NCBI GenBank assembly: GCA_009193035.1
Contig: SWDT01000003.1
Span: 434,001 to 498,000 of the forward strand
From: Halicephalobus mephisto
Taxonomy: Eukaryota; Nematoda; Chromadorea; Rhabditida; Panagrolaimidae
Reading direction: 5' to 3'
Length of the DNA stretch: 64,000 bases
The position numbers and the translations under genes are program-made. The notes beneath the pieces are model-generated. The model worked only from the letters and a program-made list of their open reading frames with translations. It was not told the DNA's origin and searched no databases. Shown here piece by piece: positions 11,906-23,188 of the stretch (position 1 is its first letter; each line of letters begins with the position of its first letter).

Positions 11906-12020
11906 TCACACCCTGGACTGTGTTCTGTGTAGATTGCGGAACGAGTTAAATCCTGTCCGTGTCATTTGTGTAATGACGATATTTGACACAAAAGACTCAT
12001 TCGATTTCGTCAACACCAAC
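11905..12020 (+). promoter_or_regulatory. Unique GC-richer block upstream of arrestin gene 1
   Basis: It contains TAAATCCTGTCCGTG at 11947-11961, which recurs on the minus strand at 61903-61917 upstream of arrestin gene 2 and so has the same orientation relative to both genes. Next to it is a small inverted repeat, GTCATT-TGTGT-AATGAC. It lies 1.7 kb before the start codon. A regulatory role is inference only. Confidence 0.3.
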
Positions 12021-12249
12021 GTATCAAATTTATTTTTATACATTTCCAAAAATTAAACTGTTATAAAAAATCAAAAATATTTCAAAATTTTCAAAAATTG
12101 TCCCAGAGCGAATTTTTAAATTTTCCAGTCAAGACCAAAAATTACAAAAATTGTATTTCAATATTTCAAAAAAAATCAAAAAACACCACAAAACTTCAGA
12201 ATTTTATCAAATACAATAAAATTTTATCCGGGTACTGTAAATAAAAAAA

Positions 12250-12765
12250 TTCATTGAAACTTTTTTGTTTAAAAAGAAAAAATTTTATTTTTTTTTAAAT
12301 TATAAATTTAAAAAAATTTTTTAATTTTAAATTTAAAATTTTTATTTTTTTAATTTAAATTTTTTTTTATTTAAAATTCTTATTTTTTTTAATTTAAATT
12401 TTTTCAATTTCTTTAATTTAAAATTTTTATTTTTTATTTTTTTTATTTTAAATTTAAAATTTTTATTTTTTTCCTTTAAATTTTTTTTTATTTTAAATTT
12501 AAAATTTTTATTTTTTTAATTTAAATTTTTTTTTAATTTAAAATTCTTATTTTTTTTAATTTAAATTTTTTCAATTTCTTTAATTTAAAATTTTTATTTT
12601 TTATTTTTTTTATTTTAAATTTAAAATTTTTATTTTTTTACTTTAAAATTTTTTTTATTTTTTATTTAAAATTTTTATTTTTTTACTTTAAATTTTTTTA
12701 ATTTCTTTAATTTTAAATTTTTATTTTTTTTATTTTAAATTTTTATTTTTATTTTTATTTTTTTT
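12250..12765. repeat. Low-complexity AAATTTTTATTTTTTT array
   Basis: Poly-T/AT sequence made of repeated TTTAATTTAAATTTTTT and AAAATTTTTATTTTTT phrases. No gene seen. Confidence 0.6.
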
Positions 12766-12801
12766 ACTTTTTCCATTGTTCCATGATCAGGATGATAAAG
12801 G

Positions 12802-12822
12802 TTGACGTGAAATGGACGTCAA
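12802..12822. promoter_or_regulatory. Perfect inverted repeat TTGACGT-n7-ACGTCAA
   Basis: Two 7-bp arms are separated by GAAATGG inside a unique block (12775-12870) about 900 bp before arrestin gene 1. Each arm contains TGACGT, a half-site recognised by CREB/ATF-type bZIP factors. The arrangement suggests a dimer-binding site, but this is inference from sequence alone. Confidence 0.35.
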
Positions 12823-12869
12823 TCTTCATGAGTTTCTTAATCGATAAAAATCAGTTTTGTTTTTGAAAT

Positions 12870-13700
12870 TTAGAATTTTAAAAAATATTTATTTTTCATC
12901 CATGCACAATTTTGATTTTTATAATTTATATTCCGTGGAGTTTTCTGTACATCGATAATCCCACATTTACGAACCATTTTGATTTTTAATTTTTTTAAAA
13001 TTGTTCAAAATTGTTGAATTTTATAAAGAATTTCGGAAAAATTTTTATTTTTATTAATTTTTTAATTTTTTAATTTTTATTAATTTTTTTATTTAAATTT
13101 TATTTTTTAAAATTGTTCAAAATTGTTGAATTTTATGAAGAATTTCGGAAAAATTTCTATTTTTATTAATTTTTTTATTTAAATTTTATTTTTTAAAATT
13201 GTTCAAAATTTTTGAATTTTATAAAGAATTTCGGAAAAATTTTTATTTTTATTAATTTTATTTTTTTTAAATTCTCCAAAATTTTTAAAAATCAATTTTA
13301 AATTTCTATAACAATCGAAAATCAATTTTTAGGATCTTCTAGAATCTGGTAGAAAATTCTGAATCCTAAAATTTTTTTAAATTCTCCAAAATAAATTTTA
13401 AATTTTTACAATTATAAAATAAATTTTTAAATTTTCCAAAAAATAAATTTTTAAATTTTCCTAAAATAAATTTTTTTTAATTTAAAAAAAATAAATTTCT
13501 AAAATTTTCAGAAAATAATTTTTTTTAATTTTCAAAAAAAAATAAATTTTTTAAATTTTCCAAAAAAATAATTTTTTAAATTTTTCAAAAAATAAATTTC
13601 TAAAATTTCCAAAAAATAATTTTTTTAATTTTCAAAAAAAATAATTTTTTTAATTTTCAAAAAAAATAATTTCTTTAATTTTCCTAAAATAAATTTTTTA
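12870..13700. repeat. AT-rich direct repeats before arrestin gene 1
   Basis: Around 12990-13260 there are three copies of a 75-110-bp unit with AAAATTGTTCAAAATTGTTG and AAGAATTTCGGAAAAATTT. From 13370 to 13700 there is a run of AAAATAAATTTTTTAAATTT phrases. No gene seen. Confidence 0.6.
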
Positions 13701-13710
13701 AATAATGTAA

Positions 13711-13720
13711 TTTATTCCAG
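13711..13720 (+). promoter_or_regulatory. Splice acceptor abutting the arrestin 1 start codon (candidate trans-splice site)
   Basis: TTTATTCCAG ends one base before the ATG at 13722. With no recognisable upstream exon, a spliced-leader acceptor is the simplest reading. Confidence 0.45.
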
Positions 13721-13721
13721 G

Positions 13722-16712
13722 ATGGATCTTCAATCGGATTGTTATATTGAACTTTCGAAACACATTTTCGCTCCGGGAGAGCTCGTGACCGGATTTCTGC
13801 ATTTAATCCTCGAAAAACCACTGAACATCGATCGGGTTTCGATCAGGTTCTCCGGAAAATTGGAAACTTTTGTCCATAAAGAAAAAGGAGAAAATTTCGA
13901 AGCTAAAAAAACTTTTTTTGACAGAACTTTTGAAATTTTAAAATTTGAAAAATCCCAAAAAAATGAAAATCAAAAATCAACAAGAGAAAAATTAAACGAA
14001 GACGAGATCGGATGGGCTTTCGTCGATGTGGAAATTTATTCCGAAAAAAAAAACGAATTTCTTCATGGTTTCGAATCCGGATCTCACAAAATCCCGATTT
14101 CTTACAAATTGCCTCCAGATGACTTGGTTACAAGCTTCGCAGCTAAGAAATGTCCTACAACCGTAAAATATACCGTAACTGGCTATTTTCATTTCGAGGA
14201 AAAACTGGTAAGAGTCGCGAAATTGGAATTTCCCGTCGTGGCCCCTTTGGCCGTCTTCCCCGGACCGTGTTTTCCCCTCGAGGAGAAAATAACAAAACAA
14301 CTCGGAAAGTAAGTTAATAACTAAGTAACTAAATGTCAAGATAGGAAATAAAAGTACAAAAATAATCTTTACTAGAAAAATAAGATATATATATTTTGTA
14401 TATCCTCTCACACAAAGGAAATACAAAATCTTACTCCTTACAGTATCCCATGTTCCTTGATATTCAGGCTATTTTTTAAAATCTTTTCTTTTTAGTCTAG
14501 TTTCGGTCTTGAGAGTAACCTAATAATAGGATAATATTGATTAAAAACTAGCTGTTAAGACAGAAAATAAAAGTATGTTAATAATCTTTACTAGAATAAT
14601 AAGATATATATATTTTGTATATCCTCTCACACAGAGGAAATACAAAATCTTACTCCCTACAGTATCCCATGTTCCTTGATATTCAGGCTATTTTTTAAAA
14701 TCTTTTCTTTTTAGTTTAGTTTCTGTTTTGAGAATAACCTAATAATAGAATAATATTGATTAAAAACTAGCTGTTAAGACAGAAAATAAAAGTATGTTAA
14801 TAATCTTTACTAGAAAAATAAGAAATATGCAATTTTATAATCTCCACATAAAAAAAAATATAGTTATACCTTACAGTATCCCACGTTCCCTGATATTCAG
14901 GCTATTTTTAGAAATTTTTTCTTTTTAGTTTAGTTTCTGTTCTAACACTACATAAAACCAAAAATTGATAATCAAGTACTTCAAAAATTCATCAACGTTA
15001 TTTATAAAATAATATTAGATAAAAAATAATAGAAAAAAACCAAAATTGTTTTGCTAGATGACTAGTAAATTCAGTTTTTATATCCCTAGATCGGATTACA
15101 GAAGGTTCCAATTTGACCTGGTACAAATCCTTTTAGAAAATCCAAATTCGATTTGGTCTAAGTTTTTCCAAAAAATTTCAATCTGATCCGGTGTAAATTT
15201 TTGTAGAAAATCCCGATCTGATCTAGTATAAGTATTCCTAGAAAATCCCGATCTAATCTGATGTAAATTTTCCAAGCAAATATTTATTCTATCTAGCATA
15301 AATCCTTTTAAAAAAACTTAATCTGATCTAGTACATATCCTTTTTAAAAATCCCGACTTAATCTGGTACATATCCTTTTAGAAAATTTCAATCTGGTCTA
15401 GTATAAATCCTTTTTGAAAATCCCGACTTGATGTAGTGCAAATTCTTCTAAAAACTCCTAATTCGATCTAGTATAAACTTTTTTTAAAAATCCCGACTTG
15501 ATCTGGTACATATCCTTTTAGAAAATCCCAATCTGATCTAGTGCAGATCCTTTTAGAAAATCCCGACTTGATCTAATCCAAATCCTTTTAGGAAATCTCA
15601 ATCTGGTCTGGTATGAACCTTTCTAAAAACTCCCAATAAAGTCGCAAAATTTAAGCAACTTTTTTATATCAAATTATTAAATTTTTAAAAATCATAAAGT
15701 TTCAGAATTTTCCAAAGTAATTTAACATTAATTTGTCATATTCAAAACTGTCAATTTCAAATAGAATTAATCCAGAAATCTCGAAGATAAAAAAATTTCA
15801 AAATCCGAAAAACTTGAAAAATTTTGAAAACAAAAAAATCCAAAAAATTTCGAAAATAAAAAACTCGAAAATGAAAAATTTCGGAAAACAAAAAAACTTC
15901 AAAAATAAAAAATTTCGGAAAAAAAGTTTGAAAAATTCGAAAATGAAGAATTTCGAAAAAAAAATTTGAAAAGTTTAAAAATAAAAAAATTTGAAAATGA
16001 AAAAGTTTGAAAAATTCGAAAATTAAAAAATGAATAATTTTGAGAAAAAATTTGAAAATAAAAAAGTTTGAAAAATTTCGAAAATGAAAAAATTTAAAAA
16101 TTTAAAAATAAAAAATTTGAAAATGAAAAACTTCTGACCGTAATTTGGTCCTTCAGAAACTCTCACGGAACAGTTGATCTGACGTTGACGATGAACAAAA
16201 CTTCATATTTGCCCACAGAAAAAATGGACTGTAGAATCACCATCCGGAACAACTGGAAGCATTCGATCAAGTTCGTTCATTTCAACATTCTTCAAAAAAT
16301 GGTTTCGACAGTTCAGAACACGGCTACAGTAGGATCGAAGAAGATAATTTCCGTCATAGAACATCCGGGAGTTGGATTTCCGAGAAATTTTCGAAAAATA
16401 ATTGCCGGAGGAAATTTTTCATTTTCGCCGGAATATTACATCCCGGCCTTGATCCCGATGAAAGAAATCCCAAATTTGTTCAAAATCGAATATTTCGCAA
16501 AAGTCCAGATCGGCAGGTTCCCCAATTGGGTCCTGGCCGAGTGCTGTGTCCCGATAGCCATAGGCACTCATTACTTCGTTCAGGACCAGATCCCGGTCAT
16601 GAAAGAAGAGATCCTAGTCGACCTCAGCACCCCGCCCCAGACCCCCACTACCACCTTCTCCCCCAACAACCCATTTCTACGGGAATTAAACTTGACTAAT
16701 TATGGATATTGA
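13722..16712 (+). CDS. Arrestin-domain (alpha-arrestin-like) protein 1, 2 exons, 380 aa
   Basis: Exons are 13722-14308 and 16157-16712, joined in phase 2 (donor AAAGTAAGT, acceptor CCTTCAG), ending TGA. The N-terminal arrestin fold is shown by an opening FAPGELVTGFLHLILEKPL with RVSIRFSGK, and by EFLHGFESGSHKIPISYKLP and TTVKYTVTGYF, the usual strand signatures. A lysine/asparagine-rich insertion lies at about residues 68-95. The C-terminal arrestin domain starts near residue 198 with SHGTVDLTLTMNKTSYLPTE and RITIRNN. Alpha-arrestins are adaptors that link membrane cargo to ubiquitin ligases, usually through tail PPxY motifs. I see no PPxY here; the tail is proline/threonine-rich (STPPQTPTTTF). 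An AATAAA signal lies 15 nt after the stop. Family is secure, cargo unknown. Confidence 0.85.
14310..14950 (+). repeat. Tandem array, unit about 220 bp, 3 copies, in the arrestin 1 intron
   Basis: Copies begin near 14330, 14550 and 14770. Shared words include TAATAATCTTTACTAGAA, TATCCTCTCACACA, CAGTATCCCATGTTCCTTG and ATATTCAGGCTATTTTT. The first copy begins immediately after the exon 1 donor. Copies 1 and 2 are the most alike. Confidence 0.9.
15070..15640 (+). repeat. Tandem array, unit about 39 bp, about 14 copies, in the arrestin 1 intron
   Basis: Units resemble GATCTGGTACATATCCTTTT, then AGAAAATCCC. The degenerate array fills the middle of the intron. Open minus-strand frames inside it (for example 15096-15299) are repeat artefacts. 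Confidence 0.85.
15740..16130 (+). repeat. AAAATTTCGAAAATGAAAAA simple array before exon 2
   Basis: A/G-rich short repeats extend to the branch-point region of the intron. The lysine-rich open frame they create is not a gene. Confidence 0.6.
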
Positions 16713-16726
16713 ATATCTGCATTTTT

Positions 16727-16732
16727 AATAAA
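16727..16732 (+). promoter_or_regulatory. Polyadenylation signal AATAAA, arrestin gene 1
   Basis: A perfect AATAAA begins 15 nt after the TGA, implying a very short 3' UTR. Confidence 0.6.
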
Positions 16733-16739
16733 AAATAAA

Positions 16740-17200
16740 AAAATGAAAATTAAAAAAAACTAATTTATAAAAACTTGCAAAAATTACAGTATCCTTTGTT
16801 TTTATTTTTAAAGATCCTAAAATTCAAAAAATCATGTTTTTTAAAAATTGAAAATTAATTTTTTTTATAAAATATTTTCGAAAAAATTAAAAAAAAACTA
16901 ATTTATAAAACTTGCAAAAATTACAGTATCCTTTATTTCTATTTTTAAAGATGCTCAAATTCAAAAAATCATGTTTTTTAAAAAAGTTAAAAATTAATTT
17001 TTTTTATAAAATATTTTCGAAAAAAATTAAAAAAAAACTAATTTATGAAAACCTCCAAAAATTACAGTATCCTTTGTTTTTATTTTTAAAGATCCTAGAA
17101 TTCAAAAAATCATGTTTTTTAAAAATTGAAAATTAATTTTTTTATAAAATAATTTCGAAAAAATTTTTGAAAATAAATTGCAAAAATTACAGTATTCTCT
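16740..17200 (+). repeat. Tandem array, unit about 130 bp, 3-4 copies
   Basis: Each unit has AAAATTACAGTATCCTTTGT, TTCAAAAAATCATGTTTTTT and AATATTTTCGAAAAAATT. It starts right after the arrestin 1 polyadenylation signal. Confidence 0.8.
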
Positions 17201-18540
17201 ACTTCTATTGTTAGGAAGTCAACATTCTAAAAAATCACGTTTTGTTTACTTTTACACTTGTTGGTGAAAAAAATGTCAGAAACAAGAATTAAGTTTTACG
17301 CAAATGTTTAACTTTTTTCGTGAGATGATGCAACTTTAGAAAACAAATTTTCCTCATAAAAAATCAGAGTTATGAGGTTCGTTAGAGGCCTACAATGTAA
17401 ACTTTGGTCTGGTTTGTTTTTAAGGATTATCTCAGCAAGGTAGTCCTCTACAGTAGGCCTGTCTTATGGTAGATAAATATTTTATAAAATCCTAAAAAAT
17501 ATTTAAATATTTAAAAATTTTTAAAGTAATAAAAAAATTTTAAAAATAGTTTAAAATTCTAAAAATACTTAAAAATTTCTAAATAAAAAAATTTACTAAA
17601 TATTTTATAAAATTTTTAAAATACTCAAAATATTTAAAAATTTTTAAAATATTAAAAAAATCTAAAAATACTTAAAAATTGAATATTCTTTTTTGAATAA
17701 TTATTTTTGAAATTAATTTTTGTTTTTAGGAAAGAAAAATCGACATATCTTGATTGTCAGGGATTTTCGTTGTGGGAGTTCATTTCGAAATAATTTTTAT
17801 TTTTTTATAAATATTTAATTTTTTGAATAATTTTTATTTATATTAAAAAAATCATATTCTGATCGACAGGGATTTCCATGTTGAGAGTTCATTTCGAAAT
17901 CATTTTAATTTTTTTATAAATATTTAAATTTTTTAAATAATTTTTATTTTTTTATAAATGTTTAAATTTTTTGAATAATTTTAATTTATATTTAAAAAAA
18001 TCATGTTCTGATCGTCAGGGATTTTCGTTGTGGGAGTTCATTTCGAAATAATTTTTATTTTTTAAATAATTTTAATTTTTTTATAAATATTTAAATTTTT
18101 TAAATAATTTTTATTTATATTAAAAAAATCATATTTATTCTGATCGACAGAGATTTCCATGTTGAGAGTTCATTTTTAGCGATAATTTATTCTTGTTTTT
18201 TAAAAAAATTATTTAAAAAAATTGAAAATGAATTTTTTTTTTAATCATTTTTTTCAATTTTTTGTGATTAAAAATTTTTGATTATCTTGATCTTCGGGAA
18301 TTTCGTGGTCGGAACAGGAATCACGTTTCTTGGCACTCCCTTTTGCTCCTTTTGTCGACAGATTCGAAAATGAAAAAAATGTAACTTAACAAAGAACGAG
18401 AAAAAAAAACTCAAATACGTCCCGCACCCACGCAAAAGAGGAATATCTGACCAGAAAGGTCCCACAACGAAAGAGAAAAGACGCGCGAAAAAAGTTTTTA
18501 ATTTTTTAGTCAAGTTATTGATTATTATCAAATTTTCATA
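17200..18540. other. Intergenic block with a GATTTTCGTTGTGGGAG array and a unique island
   Basis: 17210-17470 is unique sequence without a protein-like frame. 17740-18180 carries about four copies of an approximately 110-140-bp unit with TGATCGTCAGGGATTTTCG and GTTCATTTCGAAATAATT. 18270-18500 is a unique, GC-richer island starting with a divergent copy of that unit. A minus-strand frame at 18268-18531 is open, but its product looks like reverse-read low-complexity sequence. I do not call a gene. Confidence 0.45.
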
Positions 18541-19660
18541 ATTTCTATAATTTTTAAAATTTTTATATTTTTAAAAATTTTTAAAGTTTTTACATCTTTT
18601 ATAATTTTTATATTTTTTGCCATTTTTAAAAAGTTTTTATATCTTTTATAATTTTTATATTTTTTGCCATTTTTAAAAAGTTTTTATATCTTTTATAATT
18701 ATTCATAATTTTTATACTTTTTTATATCTTTTATAATTTTTTGTAATTTTTATACTTTTTATAATTTTTATATTTTTTGTAATTTTTAAAGTTTTTATAT
18801 TTTTTATAATTTTTTGTAATTTTTGTAATTTTTATACTTTTTTATATCTTTTATAATTTTTTGTAATTTTTGTAAAAATAATTCATCTGATCTGGGGCAG
18901 CGTGACAGAAAATAAAGTCAGTCGCTGTTTGTCAAAAGTCTACACTTTGGAATTATTTGATCAAAAATTTTCCATGGGATTAAAACTGAACAAATTTTTT
19001 TAAATTTCATGACGAAAGTTCATTTCTTAAATTTTTATAAATTTACTTAAATAAAATTTTCCAAAAATTATTTAATAAAAACTTTTTTTTTTATTTTAAA
19101 ATTATCTAAATTAATTTTTTTATAAATTTTAAAATTTATTTTTTTTGAAATTATTTAAATTTATTTTTTTTTGAAATTATTTAAATTTATTATTTTAGAA
19201 TTATTTAAATTTATTTTTAAAAAATTTTTAATTTAGTTTTTTTTTCATTTTTAAATTTTTTTTTTGAAATTATTTAAATTTTTAAAATTTAAACATTAAT
19301 TTTTTTATTGTTCTTGAAAGTTTACTGTAATTGTAAATAATCTAAGTCATTGTGATCTTCAGGAACCATAATGAAAAATTTATTTTTCGTTTCGAGACAC
19401 TCCTTGTTTTTATTTGATTATATTTGATTAAAATTCCGGAACAATAAGTTTTTTTTTCGGTCTTATCAAGCAATGTTTATTTTGCGTTTTTCACGTTTTA
19501 CTGAAGACAAAGTAAGCTCTACTGTAGACCAGTTTTATCGACTACAAGATTACAGTAATCCTGTTAAGTCCGAAAAAACAGATTAAATTTGACTGACTTA
19601 CTGTAGAAAATAATTCATGTAAATATAAATTAAAATGAGCAAAATTGTTTAAAAATTAAA
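18540..19660. other. AT-rich intergenic sequence with TTTTTATATCTTTTATAATT repeats
   Basis: 18540-18870 is an array of about 60-bp units with TTTTTATATCTTTTATAATT. 19010-19310 is low-complexity AT sequence. Short unique blocks at 18890-19000 and 19320-19640 contain TACTGTA words but no open frame. Confidence 0.55.
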
Positions 19661-19669
19661 AAATTCAAG

Positions 19670-20360
19670 GAGTAGCTCGTTACGACTCCAAATTTCCAAG
19701 TTAAAGATGCTGGTCAAATTCCGACATCAAAGTTGACAGTTGAATTTTGAAGTTACAATAAAAAATCAAAATTAAAAATCAAAATTAAAAATCAAATTTA
19801 TAATTAAAAATCAAAGTTAAAAATCAAAATTAATAATAAAAATTAATAATAAAAATTAAAAATTAAAGTTTAAAATCAAAGTTAACAATTAAAATTAATA
19901 ATTAAAAACTAAAATTGATAATAAAAGTTAAAAATTAAAATTTATAATTAAAATTGACCATCAAAGTTGATAGTCAAATTCCAAAGTCAAAGTTCGGCAT
20001 CAAAGTTGATCGTCAGACTTTGACCACTAATTTTGACTTTAAAGTTTAACTATTAATTTTGATTTTGACCTCTAATGGTCCTTTTTGACTTCAAAATTGG
20101 CTTTCAAAATTAATAATCAGACTTCAAAATCAAAATTCGACCTCAAAGTTGACAATCAGACTTCGAAGTTAAAAATAACTATTAGAGGTCGACTTTAAAG
20201 TTCAATTTTAAAGTTCAATTCCAAAGTTTAACTTCAAATTTTAACTTCCAAGTTCAATTTTAAAGTTTAACTTTAAAATTTAACTTCAAAATTTAACTTC
20301 GAATTTTAACTTTAAAGTTTAACTTCAAAGTTGACTGTCACACTTCGAAGTTAAAATTTA
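19670..20360 (+). repeat. AAAGTT/AAAATTAA degenerate array (family B)
   Basis: Short units such as ATCAAAGTTGATAGTCAAA, then GACCTCAAAGTTGACAATCA and AACTTTAAAGTTTAACTTC. It is the same theme as 7540-8270 and 45690-46320, here intergenic. Confidence 0.8.
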
Positions 20361-20399
20361 AACTTTTCAATTTAAAACATAATTTTTAATCTTGATTTT

Positions 20400-22010
20400 T
20401 TAAAATTTTATGTAAAAATTTAAATTTTAAAAAATTTTTGAATAAAAATCTTTTTTTTAAATTTTGAATAGAAATTATTTTTTAAATTTTCGAATAAAAA
20501 GTATTTTTTTAAATTTTCGAATAAAAATTATTTTTTAAATTTTTGAATAAAAATTTGTTTTTTTTTAATTTTTTGAATAAAAATTTATTTTTTTTAAATT
20601 TTTTGAATAAAAAGTATTTTTTTAAATTTTTTGAATTGGATATTCAAAAAAATTAAAATTTTAAACATACTGTGCATTATTTGCTGTTCGGTCTACTTTA
20701 TCTTTGATGACAGTAGATAATGGTTCCGGAACTTTCTACAGATAGGCGAATATGACCCAATCAGGCTGATGAGGCCATAAAAGGCCTTATCACTCGTTTC
20801 TTCGACTTTGCCTGTTTTTTACCTTGAGTATTTTTTGATCGATTTTTCCGGATTCAAAATAAAACATTTTTTATTTTATTTTTTTGTTTTCAAATAATTA
20901 AAAACATTTTATTTTAACTTTTTTAGAAAATTAAAAACATTTTATTTAATTTTTTCAGAAAATTAAAAATTTTTTATTTTTTCAGAAAATTAAAAATTTT
21001 TTATTTTTTCAGAAAATTAAAAATTTTTTATTTTTAATGAATTTTAACTTTTTTTTGCTTTTTTTATAAAATTAAAAATATCTTATTTTTTTAAAAAATT
21101 GAAAATTTTTGAAAAATTTTGACTTTTAAATTTTTTTTATTTTTAGAAAAATTAAAAATTTTAGATAACTTTAATTTTTAAAATTAAAGAAAAAATTATT
21201 TTTATTTTTTTTCATAAAATTTTAAAAAACTAAAATATCTGAATTTTTTTGGAAAATTATCTTTGTCGAAAAATGGAATGTCTGGCAATTGCTCTAATCC
21301 GAGGGTTATTTTATTTTTTTCAATGTCATTTTCAGCATTCAATTCAAACTTGTTCTTGATCGAAAATTTAGTTTAAATTTTTAATTTTTTGATTTTTTAA
21401 AAATTAAAAAAAATATTTTTTTAAACATTTTTGAATTTTTTTTTAATTTTTAAAGTTTTTTCGAAAATTTTTTAAAAATTAATTTTTTAAACATCTTTGA
21501 AAATTATTTTTTTGAAGATTTTTAAAAATCTTTAAAAATAAAAAAAAATTAATTTTTTGAACATTTTTGAAAATCTTTAAAAATTAAAAAAAAATTATTT
21601 TTTTGAACATCTTTGAAAATTATTTTTTTTAAAAAATTTTTAAAAATTAAAAAAAAATTTTTTTGAAGATTTTTAAAAATTAATTTTTTGAAGATTTTTA
21701 AAAATTATTTTTTTTTGAAAATCTTTAAAAATTTATTTTTGGAAATTTAAAAAATTTTTATTTACTGTAATTTAAAAAACGATTTTTTGATTATTTTCTA
21801 TTTTTGTGAATCACGAACTCGGGTTGAATCACTGCTGGTCTTGTAAATTCGTTTATTTATTTTTTTCGAACTCCGATATAAGCTGTTTTTGTTTCAAAAA
21901 ATATGAATTTTATTTTTGATGAATTTATTATTTTAAATAAACTTAAAAAAACAAAAAACTCTAAAAATGAATTAAATGTTTTGAAAATTTTCTAAAATTA
22001 CAAAAACATA
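20400..22010. other. AT-rich intergenic sequence upstream of the ZIP gene
   Basis: 20440-20640 is an array of TTTTTGAATAAAAATTATTT units. 20660-20840 is a unique block with a GATA-containing hairpin, annotated separately. 20870-21770 consists of loose ATTTTTTCAGAAAATTAAAA and TTTTTGAAGATTTTTAAAAA repeats. No gene seen. Confidence 0.55.
20767..20792. promoter_or_regulatory. Hairpin TGATGAGGCC-ATAAAA-GGCCTTATCA
   Basis: The 10-bp arms pair with a single G-T mismatch. The right arm read on the minus strand is TGATAAGGCC, which includes TGATAA, a GATA-factor site (in Caenorhabditis, intestinal ELT-type factors). It is 2.4 kb upstream of the ZIP transporter start, so a link with that gene is speculative. 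Confidence 0.3.
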
Positions 22011-23125
22011 GAATTTTATACTTTTCGGTCTTGACTGGAAAGTTTTAAAATTCTTGTTAAGATGATTTTCGAAAATACTGTACTTTTAGTTTTTATAGAA
22101 TTAAAAACATAAATTTTTGTACTTTTTGGTCCCGATTGGGAAGTTGAAGATTTTGTGTTAAGATGATTTTCGAAAATACTGTACTTTTAGTTTTTGTAGA
22201 ATCAAAAACATAAAATTTTGTACTTTTTGGTCCTGACTGGAAAGTTTTGAAATTCGTGTTGAGATGATTTTCGAAAATACCGTAGTTTTAATTTTTGTAG
22301 AATCAAAAATAAAATTTTGTACTTTTTGGTCTCGATTGGAAAGTTTTAAAATTCTTGTTGAGATGATTTTCGAAAATACTGTACTTTTAATTTTTGTAGA
22401 ATCAAAAACATAAAATTTTGTACTTTTTGGTCCCGATTGGGAAGTTGAAAATTTCGTGTTGAGATGATTTTTAAAATTTTATCCCAGAAATTTAAATTTT
22501 CGAAAATACCGTAGTTTTAATTTTTGTAGAATCAAAAACATAAAATTTTGTACTTTTTGGTCTCGATTGGGAAGTTGGAAATTTCGTGTTGAGATGATTT
22601 TCGAAAATACCGTAGTTTTAATTTTTGTAGAATCAAAAATAAAATTTTGTACTTTTTGGTCTCGATTGGGAAGTTGGAAATTTCGTGTTGAGATGATTTT
22701 TAAAATTTTATCCCAGAAATTTAAATTTTCGAAAATACTGTAGTTTTAATTTTTATAGAATCAAAAATAAAATTTTGTACTTTTTGGTCCCGATTGGAAA
22801 GTTGAAAATTTCATGTTGAGATCATTTTCGAAAATACTGTAGTTTTAATTTTTGTAGAATCAAAAATAAAATTTTGTATTTTTTGGTCCCGATTGGAAAG
22901 TTGAAAATTTCGTGTTGAGATGATTTTCGAAAATACCGTAGTTTTAATTTTTGTAGAATTAAAAACATAAAATTCTGTACGTTTTGGTCCCGATTGGAAA
23001 GTTTTAAAATTCTTGTCGGGATGATTTTCAAAAATACTGTACTTTTAATTTTTGTAGAATCAAAAATAAAATTTCGTACTTTTTTGGTCCCGATTGGAAA
23101 GTTGAAAATTTCATGTTGAGATTGT
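22010..23125 (+). repeat. Tandem array, unit about 100 bp, about 11 copies
   Basis: Every unit has GTACTTTTTGGTCCCGATTG, GGAAAGTTGAAAATTTCGTG, TTGAGATGATTTTCGAAAAT and AGTTTTAATTTTTGTAGAAT. Some copies carry an inserted AATTTTATCCCAGAAATTT phrase, so higher-order units exist (near 22440-22500 and 22690-22730). It ends about 50 bp before the ZIP exon 1 acceptor. Confidence 0.9.
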
Positions 23126-23188
23126 TTTTTAAGAATTTCGTTTTCTATAATAATGTGATTTGAAATTTAATTTCAGAAAAACCGAAAA

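Noticed and set aside
15733..15969. Lysine/asparagine-rich open frame in the arrestin 1 intron
   Set aside because: It is produced by AAAATTTCGAAAATG simple repeats and leads into the exon 2 acceptor region.
18268..18531. 87-codon minus-strand frame with hydrophobic stretches
   Set aside because: It starts and ends in low-complexity sequence, part of it is a diverged copy of the neighbouring repeat, and there are no splice or homology clues.
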